Shown here piece by piece: positions 35,079 through 44,346 of a stretch of DNA of 62,870 nucleotides (within the stretch, counting starts at the first letter, position 1; every line of letters starts with the position of its first letter). The stretch comes from Clostridiales bacterium. Its GTDB lineage: Bacteria > Bacillota > Clostridia > Christensenellales > Aristaeellaceae. The translations under genes and the position numbers were made by a program. The stretch covers positions 1 through 62,870 of the forward strand of contig JAAYDR010000080.1 in assembly GCA_012729115.1 (NCBI GenBank). The letters run 5' to 3'. Below the pieces are notes generated by a model. That model did no database searches, was not told the DNA's origin, and worked only from the letters and a program-made list of their open reading frames with translations.

Positions 35079-36902
35079 TTACAAATTTCCTTCTCCCCCA
35101 TCCGCTAATCTTCCAAGAACCGCAGCCGCCAGCGCCGCCAACAGCGGCGCGGTAAAGATAAACGGCAGCGCATAGCGCACATAGCCCGCCACCGGCGACA
35201 TCAGGCAGCCAAGAAGGGTCAGCAATGCCGGCAGGCACACGCCTACCCAGCGGCCCTGTCTGCGGCGCAGCAGCAGGGCAAGGGAACCCAGCAGAAGGCT
35301 TGCGTACAGCCCGCTGCTGCTGATCAACAGCACGATGGGATTGTTTTGAAAAAAGTCCGGCAGGATGCGGAACAGCGGCTTGCCAAACACCTCGCCTCGG
35401 AACACATAGCGGGGGTGAAAGACCGGATATAAATGGTATACATCGGAAAATCCATAATCAAAGATAGCACGGAAACGGCCGGCATCGCCCAGTGCCAGGT
35501 AGGGCACCGCCATACGAAGCGCTGCCTGGGCGGCTGTGGCCGGGTAGCGCAGTGCCAGGTTCAGGGACAGGCGGTCAAAGGCGCGCCGCTGGGTAGCGGT
35601 CGTATTGGTGCGCCAAGCATCCTTCACAGGGTCGCTCACCTCCGGTTGATAGAAGGCTATGCTCTCCAAGGGGACGCACGCATCCAGTTCCGCCAGTTCC
35701 TCCCCGCTTAGGCCTTCCCGGTGCTGGGATACGATACGCGCCACAATCTGCAGCTGCAGCGAGCGGGTCTCGGCCTGCCGGTTTTCCAAGGTCTGTGCAT
35801 CCAGTGCCCGGTGCACCATGGCTGTGCCCGCCGCACACAAAGCGATGGCGGCCAGCGCTCCCAGAAACAGGCGCAGGGAGGTCCTGCTTTTAAGACGCAA
35901 AAGGGGCAGCGCGATCAGCCAGACCAGGGCGTACATCGCCATGGCCATGCTGCGGGTCGCGCAAAGGGCAAGACCAATGGCCACATGGGCCGCCAGACCC
36001 CGGCCGGTGGTGAAAAAGCCCTGCCTGTGAATGGCCAGTTCCGCCAGCTCACAGGTGAGCACCAGGGTGAGGATCGCAAAGGGCACATCCTTGACGATGA
36101 AAAACCCATAAAAGGGATAGACGGGAAAGAGGGCGTACACAGCCAGCAACAGGCGGGCAAATCCCACAGGAAGCACCCGGCGGGCAATGCCCACCGCCCA
36201 GGCCAGCGCGGATGCCAGAGGCAATATCTGCAGCAGGCTCAGGTTCATCACGGCCATGGTATCCCCCAACCCTACAAAGCGCGTAGCCTTGATGACCGCC
36301 TTCATCAGCAGCGTCAGAAAAATGGGGTTGTCCGTTGCATAGGGCAGCTCTCCAAACCCTTGGCGGATCTGCTGCCCGGCGGTAGTTTCCACCGCGCCGG
36401 GGGCTTCCAGCACAATGGACGGGAGCCACAGCAGCAGCAGGATGCCAAAATCCATCAGGAAACGGCGGAAGCTCCATCCAGCCGCTTTTTGGGAGCGTGC
36501 CAGGCCCCCAAGCACCAGCCCTGCCGTCAGGCTGATGGCCGCATACAGCGTCGCGCTGAGGGAAAGCCAAAAACAGAGCGCCAAGAGGATCGTCCGGGCA
36601 TCCCCAAACAGGAGCCCCCAATCTCCCCGGGCCAAAAAGCTTCTGTCCAGCGCCACCATCAGGGCAAACAATAGCGCCGGAGCGAGCCTGAAGGGCCTGT
36701 GCCGCCCCCAGGTCAGCGCAGCTGCAAACAGGGCACTCAGGCCCAGCAGCAGCGCCGCCATCATGACCCACCGCCCCACCCCCGCCGGGGGAAGCCAGGC
36801 AGCAAACCCAAGCCTGGGTGGAATCAGCAGTCCCGCGAGGGTCAGGGCGCTCAGAAGGGGTACCCCGGCCCAAAGAATGAGGGGATGACGCTTTGGCTGC
36901 AT
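35079..36902 (-). CDS. Polytopic membrane protein, DUF6020-like
   Basis: The 607-residue protein has about 12 hydrophobic segments. It contains a central conserved stretch (LPYATDNPIFLTLLMKAVIK, then ALFPVYPFYGFFIVKDVPFAI) typical of a Clostridia membrane family annotated as DUF6020, which has a glycosyltransferase-C-like topology. No catalytic role is established; a cell-envelope sugar transferase is a guess. ATG 36902 is chosen for AAGGGAG ten bases upstream. It reads toward the kinase gene with only 30 bases between, but probably forms its own unit. Confidence 0.7.
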   Translation of the reverse strand: MQPKRHPLILWAGVPLLSALTLAGLLIPPRLGFAAWLPPAGVGRWVMMAALLLGLSALFAAALTWGRHRPFRLAPALLFALMVALDRSFLARGDWGLLFGDARTILLALCFWLSLSATLYAAISLTAGLVLGGLARSQKAAGWSFRRFLMDFGILLLLWLPSIVLEAPGAVETTAGQQIRQGFGELPYATDNPIFLTLLMKAVIKATRFVGLGDTMAVMNLSLLQILPLASALAWAVGIARRVLPVGFARLLLAVYALFPVYPFYGFFIVKDVPFAILTLVLTCELAELAIHRQGFFTTGRGLAAHVAIGLALCATRSMAMAMYALVWLIALPLLRLKSRTSLRLFLGALAAIALCAAGTAMVHRALDAQTLENRQAETRSLQLQIVARIVSQHREGLSGEELAELDACVPLESIAFYQPEVSDPVKDAWRTNTTATQRRAFDRLSLNLALRYPATAAQAALRMAVPYLALGDAGRFRAIFDYGFSDVYHLYPVFHPRYVFRGEVFGKPLFRILPDFFQNNPIVLLISSSGLYASLLLGSLALLLRRRQGRWVGVCLPALLTLLGCLMSPVAGYVRYALPFIFTAPLLAALAAAVLGRLADGGEGNL

Positions 36903-37005
36903 GACGGATGAACTCCCTTCGACGAACTCCCTTTGTGAATGCGCTTCCCTGATTGTGGCACAAGCGGCAGTTGAAATCAAGAGGGACTCCGCCGATGAGA
37001 TGGCA

Positions 37006-37034
37006 AGAGCCCCCGGCGATCTGCCGGGGGCTCT
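37006..37034 (-). terminator. GC-rich hairpin after the PrsA-like gene
   Basis: AGAGCCCCCGGC and GCCGGGGGCTCT form a perfect 12-pair stem with a five-base loop, 55 bases after the stop of the foldase gene. No U tract follows on the minus strand. Confidence 0.65.
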
Positions 37035-37088
37035 GTGGTTGCGTCAGTTCAAACGCGGCTGGGCCGGCTTTGCGGGCGGGTCTGCCGC

Positions 37089-38453
37089 TCAGCGCATCCG
37101 GTCCGCGTAGATCTTGGCGCCGGCATCCTTAACCCACTGTTCCAGGGTGGCGTTGAAGGTTTCGTCCTGGCGGGCGGAGAGGAGCTCTTCCTGCAGAGCG
37201 TCTTTGACCTCTTCAAAGGGCACCTGGCCCTCCTCAAGGTTTCCGGCGTACTGGAGCAGGTGGATGCCATAGCTGGTGCGCACAGGGGCGGACACGTCGC
37301 CCACCTTCACCAGGGCCATGGCGGCCTGGGTGAACTCGGCAACCCAGGAGGTATCGTTTTCGCAAACCAGGTAGCCTTCCTCCTTGGCGGGGGAGACCTT
37401 CATGCCGTCGTCCTCGCCGTACTCCTCCATGAGGGCGTCAAAGTCGCCGCCTTCGGAGAGCTTCTGAAGGATCTCGTCAATGGAGGGCTGCACCTTGGCA
37501 TAGGCGGCTTCCCGGGTGCTGTCCAGCTGGGCCTGAAGCTGGGCCACCTCGGCGGTAAGCGCCGCCTCCTGGGCGGTCAGCTCCTCACGGGCCTTGGCCT
37601 GCTCGGGGGTGTCCTGGGCGGCGTCGGCGTCCATGGCGGCCAACGAGTTCTGGGCGGTGGTCAGCTCGTCCTGCTTTGCAGTAAGCTGGGATTCAAGATC
37701 GCTGATGGCGGTGGCATCATCCTCGCTGAGCTTGCGCAGGATGTTTTTCACAAAGCGGTATCCGGCGGGCCGGTAATAGACGGTCTGGCCGTTGCGCACA
37801 TCGGTGCCGTAGTCGGTGGGGGTGATTTCATACTCGGTCTTGGCGGCGGCGGCCTTCTGCTCGTACTCCACCTTCAGCTCATCCTCGGTGACCTGCACGT
37901 CCTTGATCACTTCGGCCCTCAGCTTGTCATAGGCGGCGTTCTTTTTCTCGTTCCCCAGCAGGATGTCCACAGAACTGTAACCAAGCTCCGTAAGCTTCTC
38001 CTCCACGGCCTTGTCCAGCTCCTCGCCTTCCAGGGTGGTGTCCGCAAAATAGTTGGTTTTCACGGATTCCACGTTGCGCTGGTAGGCTTCCTCCGCCGTG
38101 GCTTTCAGCCCTTCCAGCTCTTCGTCGGTGAAGGTATCCATGCCCATTTCGGCTTCCTTCTGCTCAATCACAGCTTGACGAACCAGGCCGTCGATGGTCT
38201 GCTCCTGGGCGGAGGCGATCACCTGGGCATCGGTGGGATCAAACTGAATCCCATACATGGCATAAATCTGCTGCTGATAATTCAGCGTTACCTGAACCTG
38301 CTGGGAAACCTCCTCCTTGGTGAAGGTCTTCCCGGCTACCTCAATAATCACCGTCTGCTTATCCACTTGGGGGTCCTTGACGATCAAGCCGCACCCGGAG
38401 GTTACAAACAGTGCAAATACCAACATCCATGCCAGCGTGACACGCTTGCCCAT
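37089..38453 (-). CDS. prsA: PrsA-like foldase lipoprotein with a coiled coil inside the parvulin domain
   Basis: The 454-residue protein has a lipoprotein signal (FALFVTSGC), a SurA/PrsA-type N-terminal helical domain and a parvulin peptidyl-prolyl isomerase domain. The parvulin domain is split. Its first strand and helix lie near residues 230-240 (YRFVKNILRKL). The remainder (FDALMEEYGEDD, WVAEFTQAAMALVKVGDVSAP and YGIHLLQYAG) begins near 335. About 90 residues of Ala/Gln/Glu-rich coiled coil sit between. PrsA helps secreted proteins fold on the outer face of the membrane. Key parvulin His residues are partly lost at the first strand, so a chaperone role without isomerase activity is possible. 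Confidence 0.87.
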   Translation of the reverse strand: MGKRVTLAWMLVFALFVTSGCGLIVKDPQVDKQTVIIEVAGKTFTKEEVSQQVQVTLNYQQQIYAMYGIQFDPTDAQVIASAQEQTIDGLVRQAVIEQKEAEMGMDTFTDEELEGLKATAEEAYQRNVESVKTNYFADTTLEGEELDKAVEEKLTELGYSSVDILLGNEKKNAAYDKLRAEVIKDVQVTEDELKVEYEQKAAAAKTEYEITPTDYGTDVRNGQTVYYRPAGYRFVKNILRKLSEDDATAISDLESQLTAKQDELTTAQNSLAAMDADAAQDTPEQAKAREELTAQEAALTAEVAQLQAQLDSTREAAYAKVQPSIDEILQKLSEGGDFDALMEEYGEDDGMKVSPAKEEGYLVCENDTSWVAEFTQAAMALVKVGDVSAPVRTSYGIHLLQYAGNLEEGQVPFEEVKDALQEELLSARQDETFNATLEQWVKDAGAKIYADRMR

Positions 38454-38502
38454 GACTTTTCTCTCCCATCATTTACGATATGCCAAAATCCAAGCTCAAC
38501 GT

Positions 38503-38531
38503 ATTATACCCGAACCACCTATGTTGGGCAA
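38503..38531 (-). promoter_or_regulatory. Promoter of the PrsA-like gene
   Basis: On the minus strand TTGCCC (38526-38531) and TATAAT (38503-38508) are 17 bases apart, about 50 bases upstream of the ATG. Confidence 0.7.
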
Positions 38532-38733
38532 GGGTTTTTTGCCCGCTTGGGTTTTTTTGTCGGATTTTTTATAGGTTGTTCATAAATGTCCCCCAGCGCC
38601 TCCTCTGGGAAAAATGGCGCGTCAGCGCTTCTCAGTTAATCTGTATGTTCATCGGTGCTTTGATCGGAGCAATGCTGAAAAACACCAAAATTAAGCAAAA
38701 CAAATAAGAAATATAAAAATATTCTGTTCATTA

Positions 38734-38761
38734 TTGACAAGCTGTCTTTCCTGGATATAAT
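38734..38761 (+). promoter_or_regulatory. Sigma-A promoter of the third sugar importer
   Basis: TTGACA (38734-38739) and TATAAT (38756-38761) are consensus boxes with a 16-base spacer. The transcript would have a leader of about 180 bases before the binding-protein gene. Confidence 0.82.
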
Positions 38762-38775
38762 GAATGTAGGATAAG

Positions 38776-38821
38776 GTTAATGAATTAACATTTATATTTA
38801 CATAATATAATGGTTAATGAA
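38776..38821. promoter_or_regulatory. Operator-like GTTAAT inverted and direct repeats
   Basis: GTTAAT-GA-ATTAAC at 38776-38789 is an inverted repeat just past the predicted transcription start. A second half-site, GTTAATGAA, lies at 38813-38821, about 37 bases downstream. Position and symmetry fit a repressor site, possibly for the ArsR-type regulator encoded at 42101. Confidence 0.55.
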
Positions 38822-38947
38822 GGAATGGGATGAATACTGGCCCAGCAAGACCAAATCCTGTGTTCCGCCGCCCCGGCGGCCCCCCCTGTCGGCGATAACA
38901 CGCCAGGTGCGTGTTCGTATAATATGAAAGGAAAGGTGAGGTAACCC

Positions 38948-40216
38948 ATGAAAAAACTGCTCGTTGCAATCCTGTGCCTGACGATGTTCCTCTCCATGGC
39001 AAGCGCTGCCTCTGCTGCGGAAGCCAACGTCATCGAGTTCTGGACCTTCGCGGAATCCCACGTGGACCTGTACAAGGTGATGGCCGAAAAATGGAACGCG
39101 GAATTCCCGGACAAACCCATCGAACTCTCCGTATCCGTAATGCCCTACGATGACATGCACAACAAACTGCTCATCGCTCTCCAGTCCGGCGAAGGCGCGC
39201 CCGACATGGTGGACATCGAGATCGGCAAGTTTGCCAACTTCCTCAAGGGCGAGCCCCAGCTGCTCCCCCTCAACCGCGTGGTAGAGCCCGAACTGGACAA
39301 CATCGTCCGCTCCCGCGTGGACATCTATTCCAAGGACGGCAACTTCTACGGCATCTGCTTCCATGTTGGCGCGGCTGTCATCTACTACAATGACGCTCTG
39401 CTCAAGGAAGCCGGAATCGACTACACCACCATCAAGACCTGGGACGATTATGCCCAGGCCGGCGCCAAGTTCCTGGAAGCCACCGGCAAGCCCTTTGGCA
39501 CCGTGGAAACCACGGACCTGTGGCACTTCGAGCCCCTGGTATTCTCCCAGGGCGGCGACATCCTCAACAAGGAAGACGGCACCCCCAACATCGACAGCCC
39601 CGAGGTTAAGAAGGCTCTCGCCTTCAATCAGGACCTGATCCAGAAGGGCATCCTGGCCCTGGCTCCCGGCGGCAACCACCACGCTGAAGAGTACTACGGC
39701 ATGATGAACGCCGGCTCCTACGGCTCCGTGATTATGCCCATGTGGTACATGAACCGCTTCACCGATTACATGCCTGACCTCTCCAAGCAGATTGCCATCG
39801 CTCCCCTGCCCGTGTGGGAAGAGGGCCAGCCCCGTTCCGTGGGTCTGGGCGGCACCGGCACCGCTGTTACCAACCAGGCGACCAATCCCGACCTGACCAT
39901 GGACTTCCTGGCCTACACCAAGCTGTCCAAGGAAGGCAATGTCCAGGTATGGAAAGTGCTGGGCTTTGACCCCATCCGCAGCGAAGTGTGGAGCATGCCC
40001 GAGCTTCGCGACGGCGACACCAAGTTCCACCAGTACTATGTCAACAATCCCTTTGATGTGCTGATGGAGATCAAGGACGAGATCCCCGCCATCACCGTAT
40101 CCGAATTCCTGCCCCCCACCTCCGACGCTCTGAAGAACAACGTGTTCTTCCGTGCCTATGAGGAGATGGCGGACCTGGATACCATGCTGCCCGAGGAGAA
40201 CGCCAAAGTCAAGTAA
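38948..40216 (+). CDS. Extracellular sugar-binding protein, family 1 type
   Basis: The 422-residue protein has a signal peptide (LLVAILCLTMFLSMASAASA) cleaved at an ASA site. The Cys at position 10 lies inside the hydrophobic core and is not in a lipobox. The mature part opens with NVIEFWTFAESHVDLYKVMA and resembles UgpB/MalE-type sugar-binding proteins, with GAPDMVDIEIGKFANFLKG and GFDPIRSEVW. It feeds the permeases at 40271 and 41191. GGTGAGG precedes the start. Confidence 0.92.
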   Translation: MKKLLVAILCLTMFLSMASAASAAEANVIEFWTFAESHVDLYKVMAEKWNAEFPDKPIELSVSVMPYDDMHNKLLIALQSGEGAPDMVDIEIGKFANFLKGEPQLLPLNRVVEPELDNIVRSRVDIYSKDGNFYGICFHVGAAVIYYNDALLKEAGIDYTTIKTWDDYAQAGAKFLEATGKPFGTVETTDLWHFEPLVFSQGGDILNKEDGTPNIDSPEVKKALAFNQDLIQKGILALAPGGNHHAEEYYGMMNAGSYGSVIMPMWYMNRFTDYMPDLSKQIAIAPLPVWEEGQPRSVGLGGTGTAVTNQATNPDLTMDFLAYTKLSKEGNVQVWKVLGFDPIRSEVWSMPELRDGDTKFHQYYVNNPFDVLMEIKDEIPAITVSEFLPPTSDALKNNVFFRAYEEMADLDTMLPEENAKVK

Positions 40217-40231
40217 AACAACTCATCGGCA

Positions 40232-40259
40232 AGCCGGCCGGCCGCAAGGCCGGCCGGCT
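40232..40259 (+). terminator. Intra-operon hairpin after the binding-protein gene
   Basis: AGCCGGCCGGCC (40232-40243) and GGCCGGCCGGCT (40248-40259) form a perfect 12-pair GC stem with a GCAA loop. There is no U tract; the permease starts 12 bases later. Confidence 0.75.
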
Positions 40260-40270
40260 ATTCAAGCATC

Positions 40271-41191
40271 ATGGGGGTGGCTTTCTTGAAAAAACGGCAG
40301 GGCTTCCGCGCCTTTTTCTATTCCCAAAAGGCAGCGCCGTATGTTTTTGTAATGCCCTTTATTCTGGTTTTTGTGATCTTCTTTGTGTTTCCGCTCATTT
40401 CTACCGTCATCATGAGCTTCCAGAGCGTGCTGCCCGGGCAGGTACGCTTCATTGGTCTGGAAAACATCAAACGGCTCAACGATCCGGAGTTCTTTCAGGC
40501 CATCAAGAACAACCTGATTTATACGGCGCTGACACTGGCCTTGCTCATCCCCTTCCCCATGATTTTCGCCTGCATGCTCAACAGCAAAGCCACCATCGGC
40601 CGCAACTTCTTCCGTTCCGCGCTGTTTGTGCCCATCCTGACCTCCGTTGTGGTGGCAGGCACCATCTTCCGCCTGATCTTCGGCGAACTGCCGGGCGCAC
40701 TGGCAAACCAGATTGTGGGCCTGTTTGGCATGGGGCCCTTCCGTTGGCGGCAGATGCAGGGCACCGTATACATGATCCTGGTGATGCTCGCCTGCTGGCG
40801 GTGGACCGGTGTCAACATCCTCTACTTCCTTTCCGGCCTTCAGTCCATCCCGGAGGAACTGTATGAATCCGCCTCCATCGACGGGGCGTCCACCATCCGC
40901 AAGTTCCGCCACATCACCTGGCCCATGCTCAAGCCCACCACCATCTATGTGCTTACCATCTCCATCTACGGCGGTTTTGCCATGTTCCTGGAATCCTATA
41001 TGCTGTATACCAACAACCGCTCGCCCCGGGGTATGGGTCTTACCATCATCGGATATCTGTACCGGCAGGGCTGGGAGCAGAACAACATCGGCTACGGTTC
41101 CGCCATCGGCCTGTGCCTGCTGCTCATCGTGATGGTGATTAACCTGGTTCAGCTCAAATTCTTTGGGCTGTTCGCAAAGGAGGATAAGTGA
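40271..41191 (+). CDS. Sugar ABC transporter permease, UgpA/MalF type
   Basis: The 306-residue protein has six membrane spans (first VMPFILVFVIFFVFPLISTV) and the EAA loop YESASIDGASTIRKFRHITWP. A TTG at 40286 preceded by GGGGGTGG is an alternative start, since ATG 40271 has no clear ribosome site after the hairpin. It overlaps the next permease by one base. Confidence 0.9.
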   Translation: MGVAFLKKRQGFRAFFYSQKAAPYVFVMPFILVFVIFFVFPLISTVIMSFQSVLPGQVRFIGLENIKRLNDPEFFQAIKNNLIYTALTLALLIPFPMIFACMLNSKATIGRNFFRSALFVPILTSVVVAGTIFRLIFGELPGALANQIVGLFGMGPFRWRQMQGTVYMILVMLACWRWTGVNILYFLSGLQSIPEELYESASIDGASTIRKFRHITWPMLKPTTIYVLTISIYGGFAMFLESYMLYTNNRSPRGMGLTIIGYLYRQGWEQNNIGYGSAIGLCLLLIVMVINLVQLKFFGLFAKEDK

Positions 41192-42063
41192 TGAACACGG
41201 CCGCGCCGCTTCCCACACTCAAGGAAAAGCCCCGGTATACCCTGGGCACCGTGCTCAGGCTCATCTTCTTTCTCCTGCTCACCTTCATCGTGCTGTTTCC
41301 GCTGTTTGCCATCGTGCTGGCTTCCTTCAAACCAGGCACCGAGCTGCTGCGTACGGGCCTGAATGTGCGCTGGCAGCCGGAGGTCATGTCCTTTAACAAC
41401 TACCGGCTGTTGTTTGAGCCGCTGGAATCGGACTACATGATCTGGTTTGGCAACAGCCTGCTGATTACGCTTCTTCAGTCTGTGCTCACCCTGATCGTCT
41501 CCGCCTGGGTAGGGTACGGCTTTGCCATGTATGAATTCCGCTTCAAGAACTTGCTCTTTACCTGCGTTCTGATTATCATGATGGTGCCCATGGAGATCAT
41601 CATGCTGCCCCTGTATCAGGAGATCGTGGGCATGAAAATCATCGACACGGTGTGGGGCATCATCCTGCCCTTTGTGGCCATGCCCCTTCCCATCTTCTTC
41701 TTCCGGCAGTATCTGTCCGGCCTGCCCCGGGACCTGCTGGACGCGGGGCGGGTGGACGGTTCCAGCGAGTATGGCATCTTCGTTCGTATCATCCTGCCGC
41801 TGATGACCCCAGCCTTCGGCGCCATGGGCATCTTCATCGGGATGAACTGCTGGAACAACTTCCTCTGGCCCCTCATCGTGCTGCGCACCGGCTCCAAATT
41901 TACGCTTCCCATCGGCCTGAACACGCTGCTTACCCCCTATGGCAACAACTACGACATCCTGGTGGCCGGCTCGGTGTTTGCCATTATCCCCATCATCATC
42001 CTGTTTGTCTGTTTCCAGAAATACTTCATCGCCGGCATGACGGCGGGAAGCGTCAAGGGATAA
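41191..42063 (+). CDS. Sugar ABC transporter permease, UgpE/MalG type
   Basis: The 290-residue protein carries six membrane spans and the EAA-type loop LLDAGRVDGSSEYGIFVRIILP. It ends in the common YFIAGMTAGSVKG. AAGGAGG stands eight bases before the ATG inside the previous gene's last codons. It completes the importer except for an ATPase, which is absent. Confidence 0.92.
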   Translation: MNTAAPLPTLKEKPRYTLGTVLRLIFFLLLTFIVLFPLFAIVLASFKPGTELLRTGLNVRWQPEVMSFNNYRLLFEPLESDYMIWFGNSLLITLLQSVLTLIVSAWVGYGFAMYEFRFKNLLFTCVLIIMMVPMEIIMLPLYQEIVGMKIIDTVWGIILPFVAMPLPIFFFRQYLSGLPRDLLDAGRVDGSSEYGIFVRIILPLMTPAFGAMGIFIGMNCWNNFLWPLIVLRTGSKFTLPIGLNTLLTPYGNNYDILVAGSVFAIIPIIILFVCFQKYFIAGMTAGSVKG

Positions 42064-42100
42064 ACTCCGGCAAAGGGAAGAAACGACGAGGAGTCTGCGC

Positions 42101-43009
42101 ATGCTGCTGTATGTTACAAAGGAGAACCTGCCCTTTTTTGAAGCTTTGGCCAGCGACGTTCGCCTGGAGGTGATCCGCCTGCTGTCCGGCGGAGATATGA
42201 ACATCAAGGAACTGGCGCAGGCGGTGGGCATCTCCAGCCCCATCATGCTCAAACATGTGCGCAAACTGGAGGAGGCTAACATCATCAAATCCAGGATGGT
42301 GAACCGAAACGGCTCGGTCAGCAAGATGTGTACCCTGCTGGTAACCGAATACAAGTTTCAGCTTCCCTTCCGCAAGATGAACCTGCACGATTGCCATGAG
42401 ACGCACATCCCGGTGGGGCTGTACACCAACGTGGAGGTCTACCCCACCTGCGGCCTGGTATCCGATAAGGAAATTATCGGCCAATTGGATGACCCCCGGT
42501 ACTTTCTGGAGCCGGAGCGGGTGAACGCCGAGGCCATCTGGTTTACCACCGGGTTTGTGGAGTATGCCATCCCCAATTATCTGACCCAGAAGCAGCGGGC
42601 GGAGGAGATCGAAATCTCCTTTGAGATCTCCAGCGAGGCACCCGGATTCAACGATGATTGGCCCAGCGACATCTGCATCTCCCTCAACGGCACCGTTCTG
42701 TGCGAGTGGACCTCTCCGGGCGATTTTGGGGAGAGGCGCGGCATCCTCACCCCCCAATGGTGGACCGGCAACCAGTATGGACTGCTTAAAATTCTGCGCA
42801 TCTCCCAAAACGGCGTATTTCTGGACGGGGACAAGGTGCGTGGCGTCACCCTGGAGGATGTGATTGACCCGGCGCAAAAGCGGTGGGTCCTCCGCTTTGA
42901 GGTTATGCCCAGCGCTGTCCATGCCGGGGGCCTGACGCTGTTTGGAAGCAAGTTTGGCAACTACCAGCAGGGCATTCTGGTGCGCACGTTTTACAAGAAA
43001 GAGGAGTAG
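42101..43009 (+). CDS. ArsR-type transcriptional regulator with a large C-terminal domain
   Basis: Residues about 10-85 form a winged helix-turn-helix of the ArsR type (LASDVRLEVIRLLSGGDMNI, KELAQAVGISSPIMLKHVRK). The remaining 215 residues are beta-rich and lack metal-binding cysteine motifs, so a sugar or sugar-derivative ligand is more likely than a metal. Segments such as VEISFEISSEAPGFNDDWPSD-like EISFEISSEAPGF and ISLNGTVLCEW suggest a jelly-roll fold. It lies in the operon it should control, 37 bases after the permease, with GAGGAG before the ATG. Auto-regulation through the GTTAAT repeats is possible. Confidence 0.85.
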   Translation: MLLYVTKENLPFFEALASDVRLEVIRLLSGGDMNIKELAQAVGISSPIMLKHVRKLEEANIIKSRMVNRNGSVSKMCTLLVTEYKFQLPFRKMNLHDCHETHIPVGLYTNVEVYPTCGLVSDKEIIGQLDDPRYFLEPERVNAEAIWFTTGFVEYAIPNYLTQKQRAEEIEISFEISSEAPGFNDDWPSDICISLNGTVLCEWTSPGDFGERRGILTPQWWTGNQYGLLKILRISQNGVFLDGDKVRGVTLEDVIDPAQKRWVLRFEVMPSAVHAGGLTLFGSKFGNYQQGILVRTFYKKEE

Positions 43010-43044
43010 AGGGACGCCGGGCCCGGCCTCCCTCTTCCGATGAG

Positions 43045-44292
43045 ATGGATATAGAAACGGTGAACAACCCTGGACATAAAATCCGCCGCGTGCTGAACGC
43101 AAAGTACGCGGGCATCCAAGGCCTTTACTACGGTTCCCTGGCGCCGGTGACGGCGTTTGCCTCCGCCTACCTGCTCCATCAGGGGCTGGACAACTCGCAG
43201 ATTGGGGTTGTCATCGCGCTGGGGTCCGCGGGAGCCGTTCTCCTGCAGACGGCGCTGGGCAGTCTGGTGAGCGAGGAACGCAGGCTCTCCCTTCGCCGGA
43301 CGGTCTTCCTCCTGCTTTTGCTGCTGCTGGGGCTGTCCCTGGCGCTGTGTGCCGGGGGATTCCCTTTGGGGCTCACCATGGCGATTTATGTATGTTTGCT
43401 GACGCTGGCGCAGGCGCTCCTGCCCCTGGTGAGCTCCATGAATTTTATGTTTGAAGCCCGGGGTATTACCCTGAACTTCGGCATGTCCCGGGCGGCAGGA
43501 TCGGTGGCCTACGCGGCGCTTTCTCCGGTTATTGGCTGGGCGGCGGCCCGGTTTTCCGGCGCGTCCATCCCCTGGTTCAGCGCACTCACCTATGGGGGCA
43601 TGCTGCTGCTGGTGGCGGGTTTCGCGCTGGGCCCGGCCGCTCAGAAGGCGTTGCCCCTTTGCTGCCAGGATAGGGCGGCGCGGCTGGCGGCCGCATCGGC
43701 AAACGCAAGGGGCTTTTTCCGCAGAAACCCCGGCTATCTGGCATTCCTGGCCGGGGTTACGCTGCTTTTTGTCAACCTGTCCGCCACCCAGACCTTCTTT
43801 CTGCAGATCCTGCGCGCAAAGGGCGGCGACGGCATGAACCTGGGTATCGCCACCGCCATCGGGGCGGCGGCGGAAATCCCCATGATGCTGGCCTTTTCCT
43901 GGCTCAGCCGCAAGGTGCAATGCGCCACACTGATCCGGGTGTCGGCACTGTTCTTTACCCTCAAAACCGTTGGCATCTTTCTGGCCCAGGACATTGGCAG
44001 CCTGTACCTGGCCCAGGTGCTGCACATGTTGGGGTACGCGCTGTTTATCCCCGCCGGCGTGTACTACGTGGACCGGCGGATGGCGGAGGGCGACAAGGTG
44101 AAGGGACAGGCTTATCTGGGAAGCACCATGGCACTGGGCGGCATTGCCGCCAGCCTTGCCGGAGGCCCTCTCCTGGACGCCTTCGGCCCGCAGGTGCTGC
44201 TGCAATGCGCTATCGTGCTGTCCGCCCTGGGAACCGTCATTGTGATGTGGGCAACCGGGGCGCGTTGCGCCACCTGTGAAAACATGGTATAA
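43045..44292 (+). CDS. Major facilitator superfamily transporter, LacY-like branch
   Basis: The 415-residue protein has about 12 membrane spans with no soluble domains. The start (YAGIQGLYYGSLAPVTAFASAYLLHQGLDNSQIGV) matches the MFS_1_like group that includes sugar and nucleoside symporters. It follows the ArsR-type gene by 35 bases and is probably the last gene of the importer operon. It could export a breakdown product or offer a second uptake route. The start at 43045 is weakly supported; a GTG at 43060 is an alternative. Confidence 0.85.
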   Translation: MDIETVNNPGHKIRRVLNAKYAGIQGLYYGSLAPVTAFASAYLLHQGLDNSQIGVVIALGSAGAVLLQTALGSLVSEERRLSLRRTVFLLLLLLLGLSLALCAGGFPLGLTMAIYVCLLTLAQALLPLVSSMNFMFEARGITLNFGMSRAAGSVAYAALSPVIGWAAARFSGASIPWFSALTYGGMLLLVAGFALGPAAQKALPLCCQDRAARLAAASANARGFFRRNPGYLAFLAGVTLLFVNLSATQTFFLQILRAKGGDGMNLGIATAIGAAAEIPMMLAFSWLSRKVQCATLIRVSALFFTLKTVGIFLAQDIGSLYLAQVLHMLGYALFIPAGVYYVDRRMAEGDKVKGQAYLGSTMALGGIAASLAGGPLLDAFGPQVLLQCAIVLSALGTVIVMWATGARCATCENMV

Positions 44293-44346
44293 TGACCCCA
44301 TACTTGGCGGATTGAACCGACGTCTACCAAAGATGGAGGGAATACA

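Larger units (their letters stand above)
38454..38947. other. 494-base divergent intergenic region without a gene
   Basis: It contains the prsA promoter, a GGGCAA/TTGCCC hairpin followed by a T tract near 38526-38558, the importer promoter at 38734-38761 and operator-like repeats at 38776-38821. A GC-rich structured leader with an ACACGC/GCGTGT hairpin lies near 38898-38914. I see no protein-coding sequence with a ribosome site. Confidence 0.6.

Noticed and set aside
37035-38585. 516-codon open frame on the plus strand
   Set aside because: It is antisense to the PrsA-like gene; its Gly/Leu/Val-rich product reflects the mirrored coiled-coil codons.
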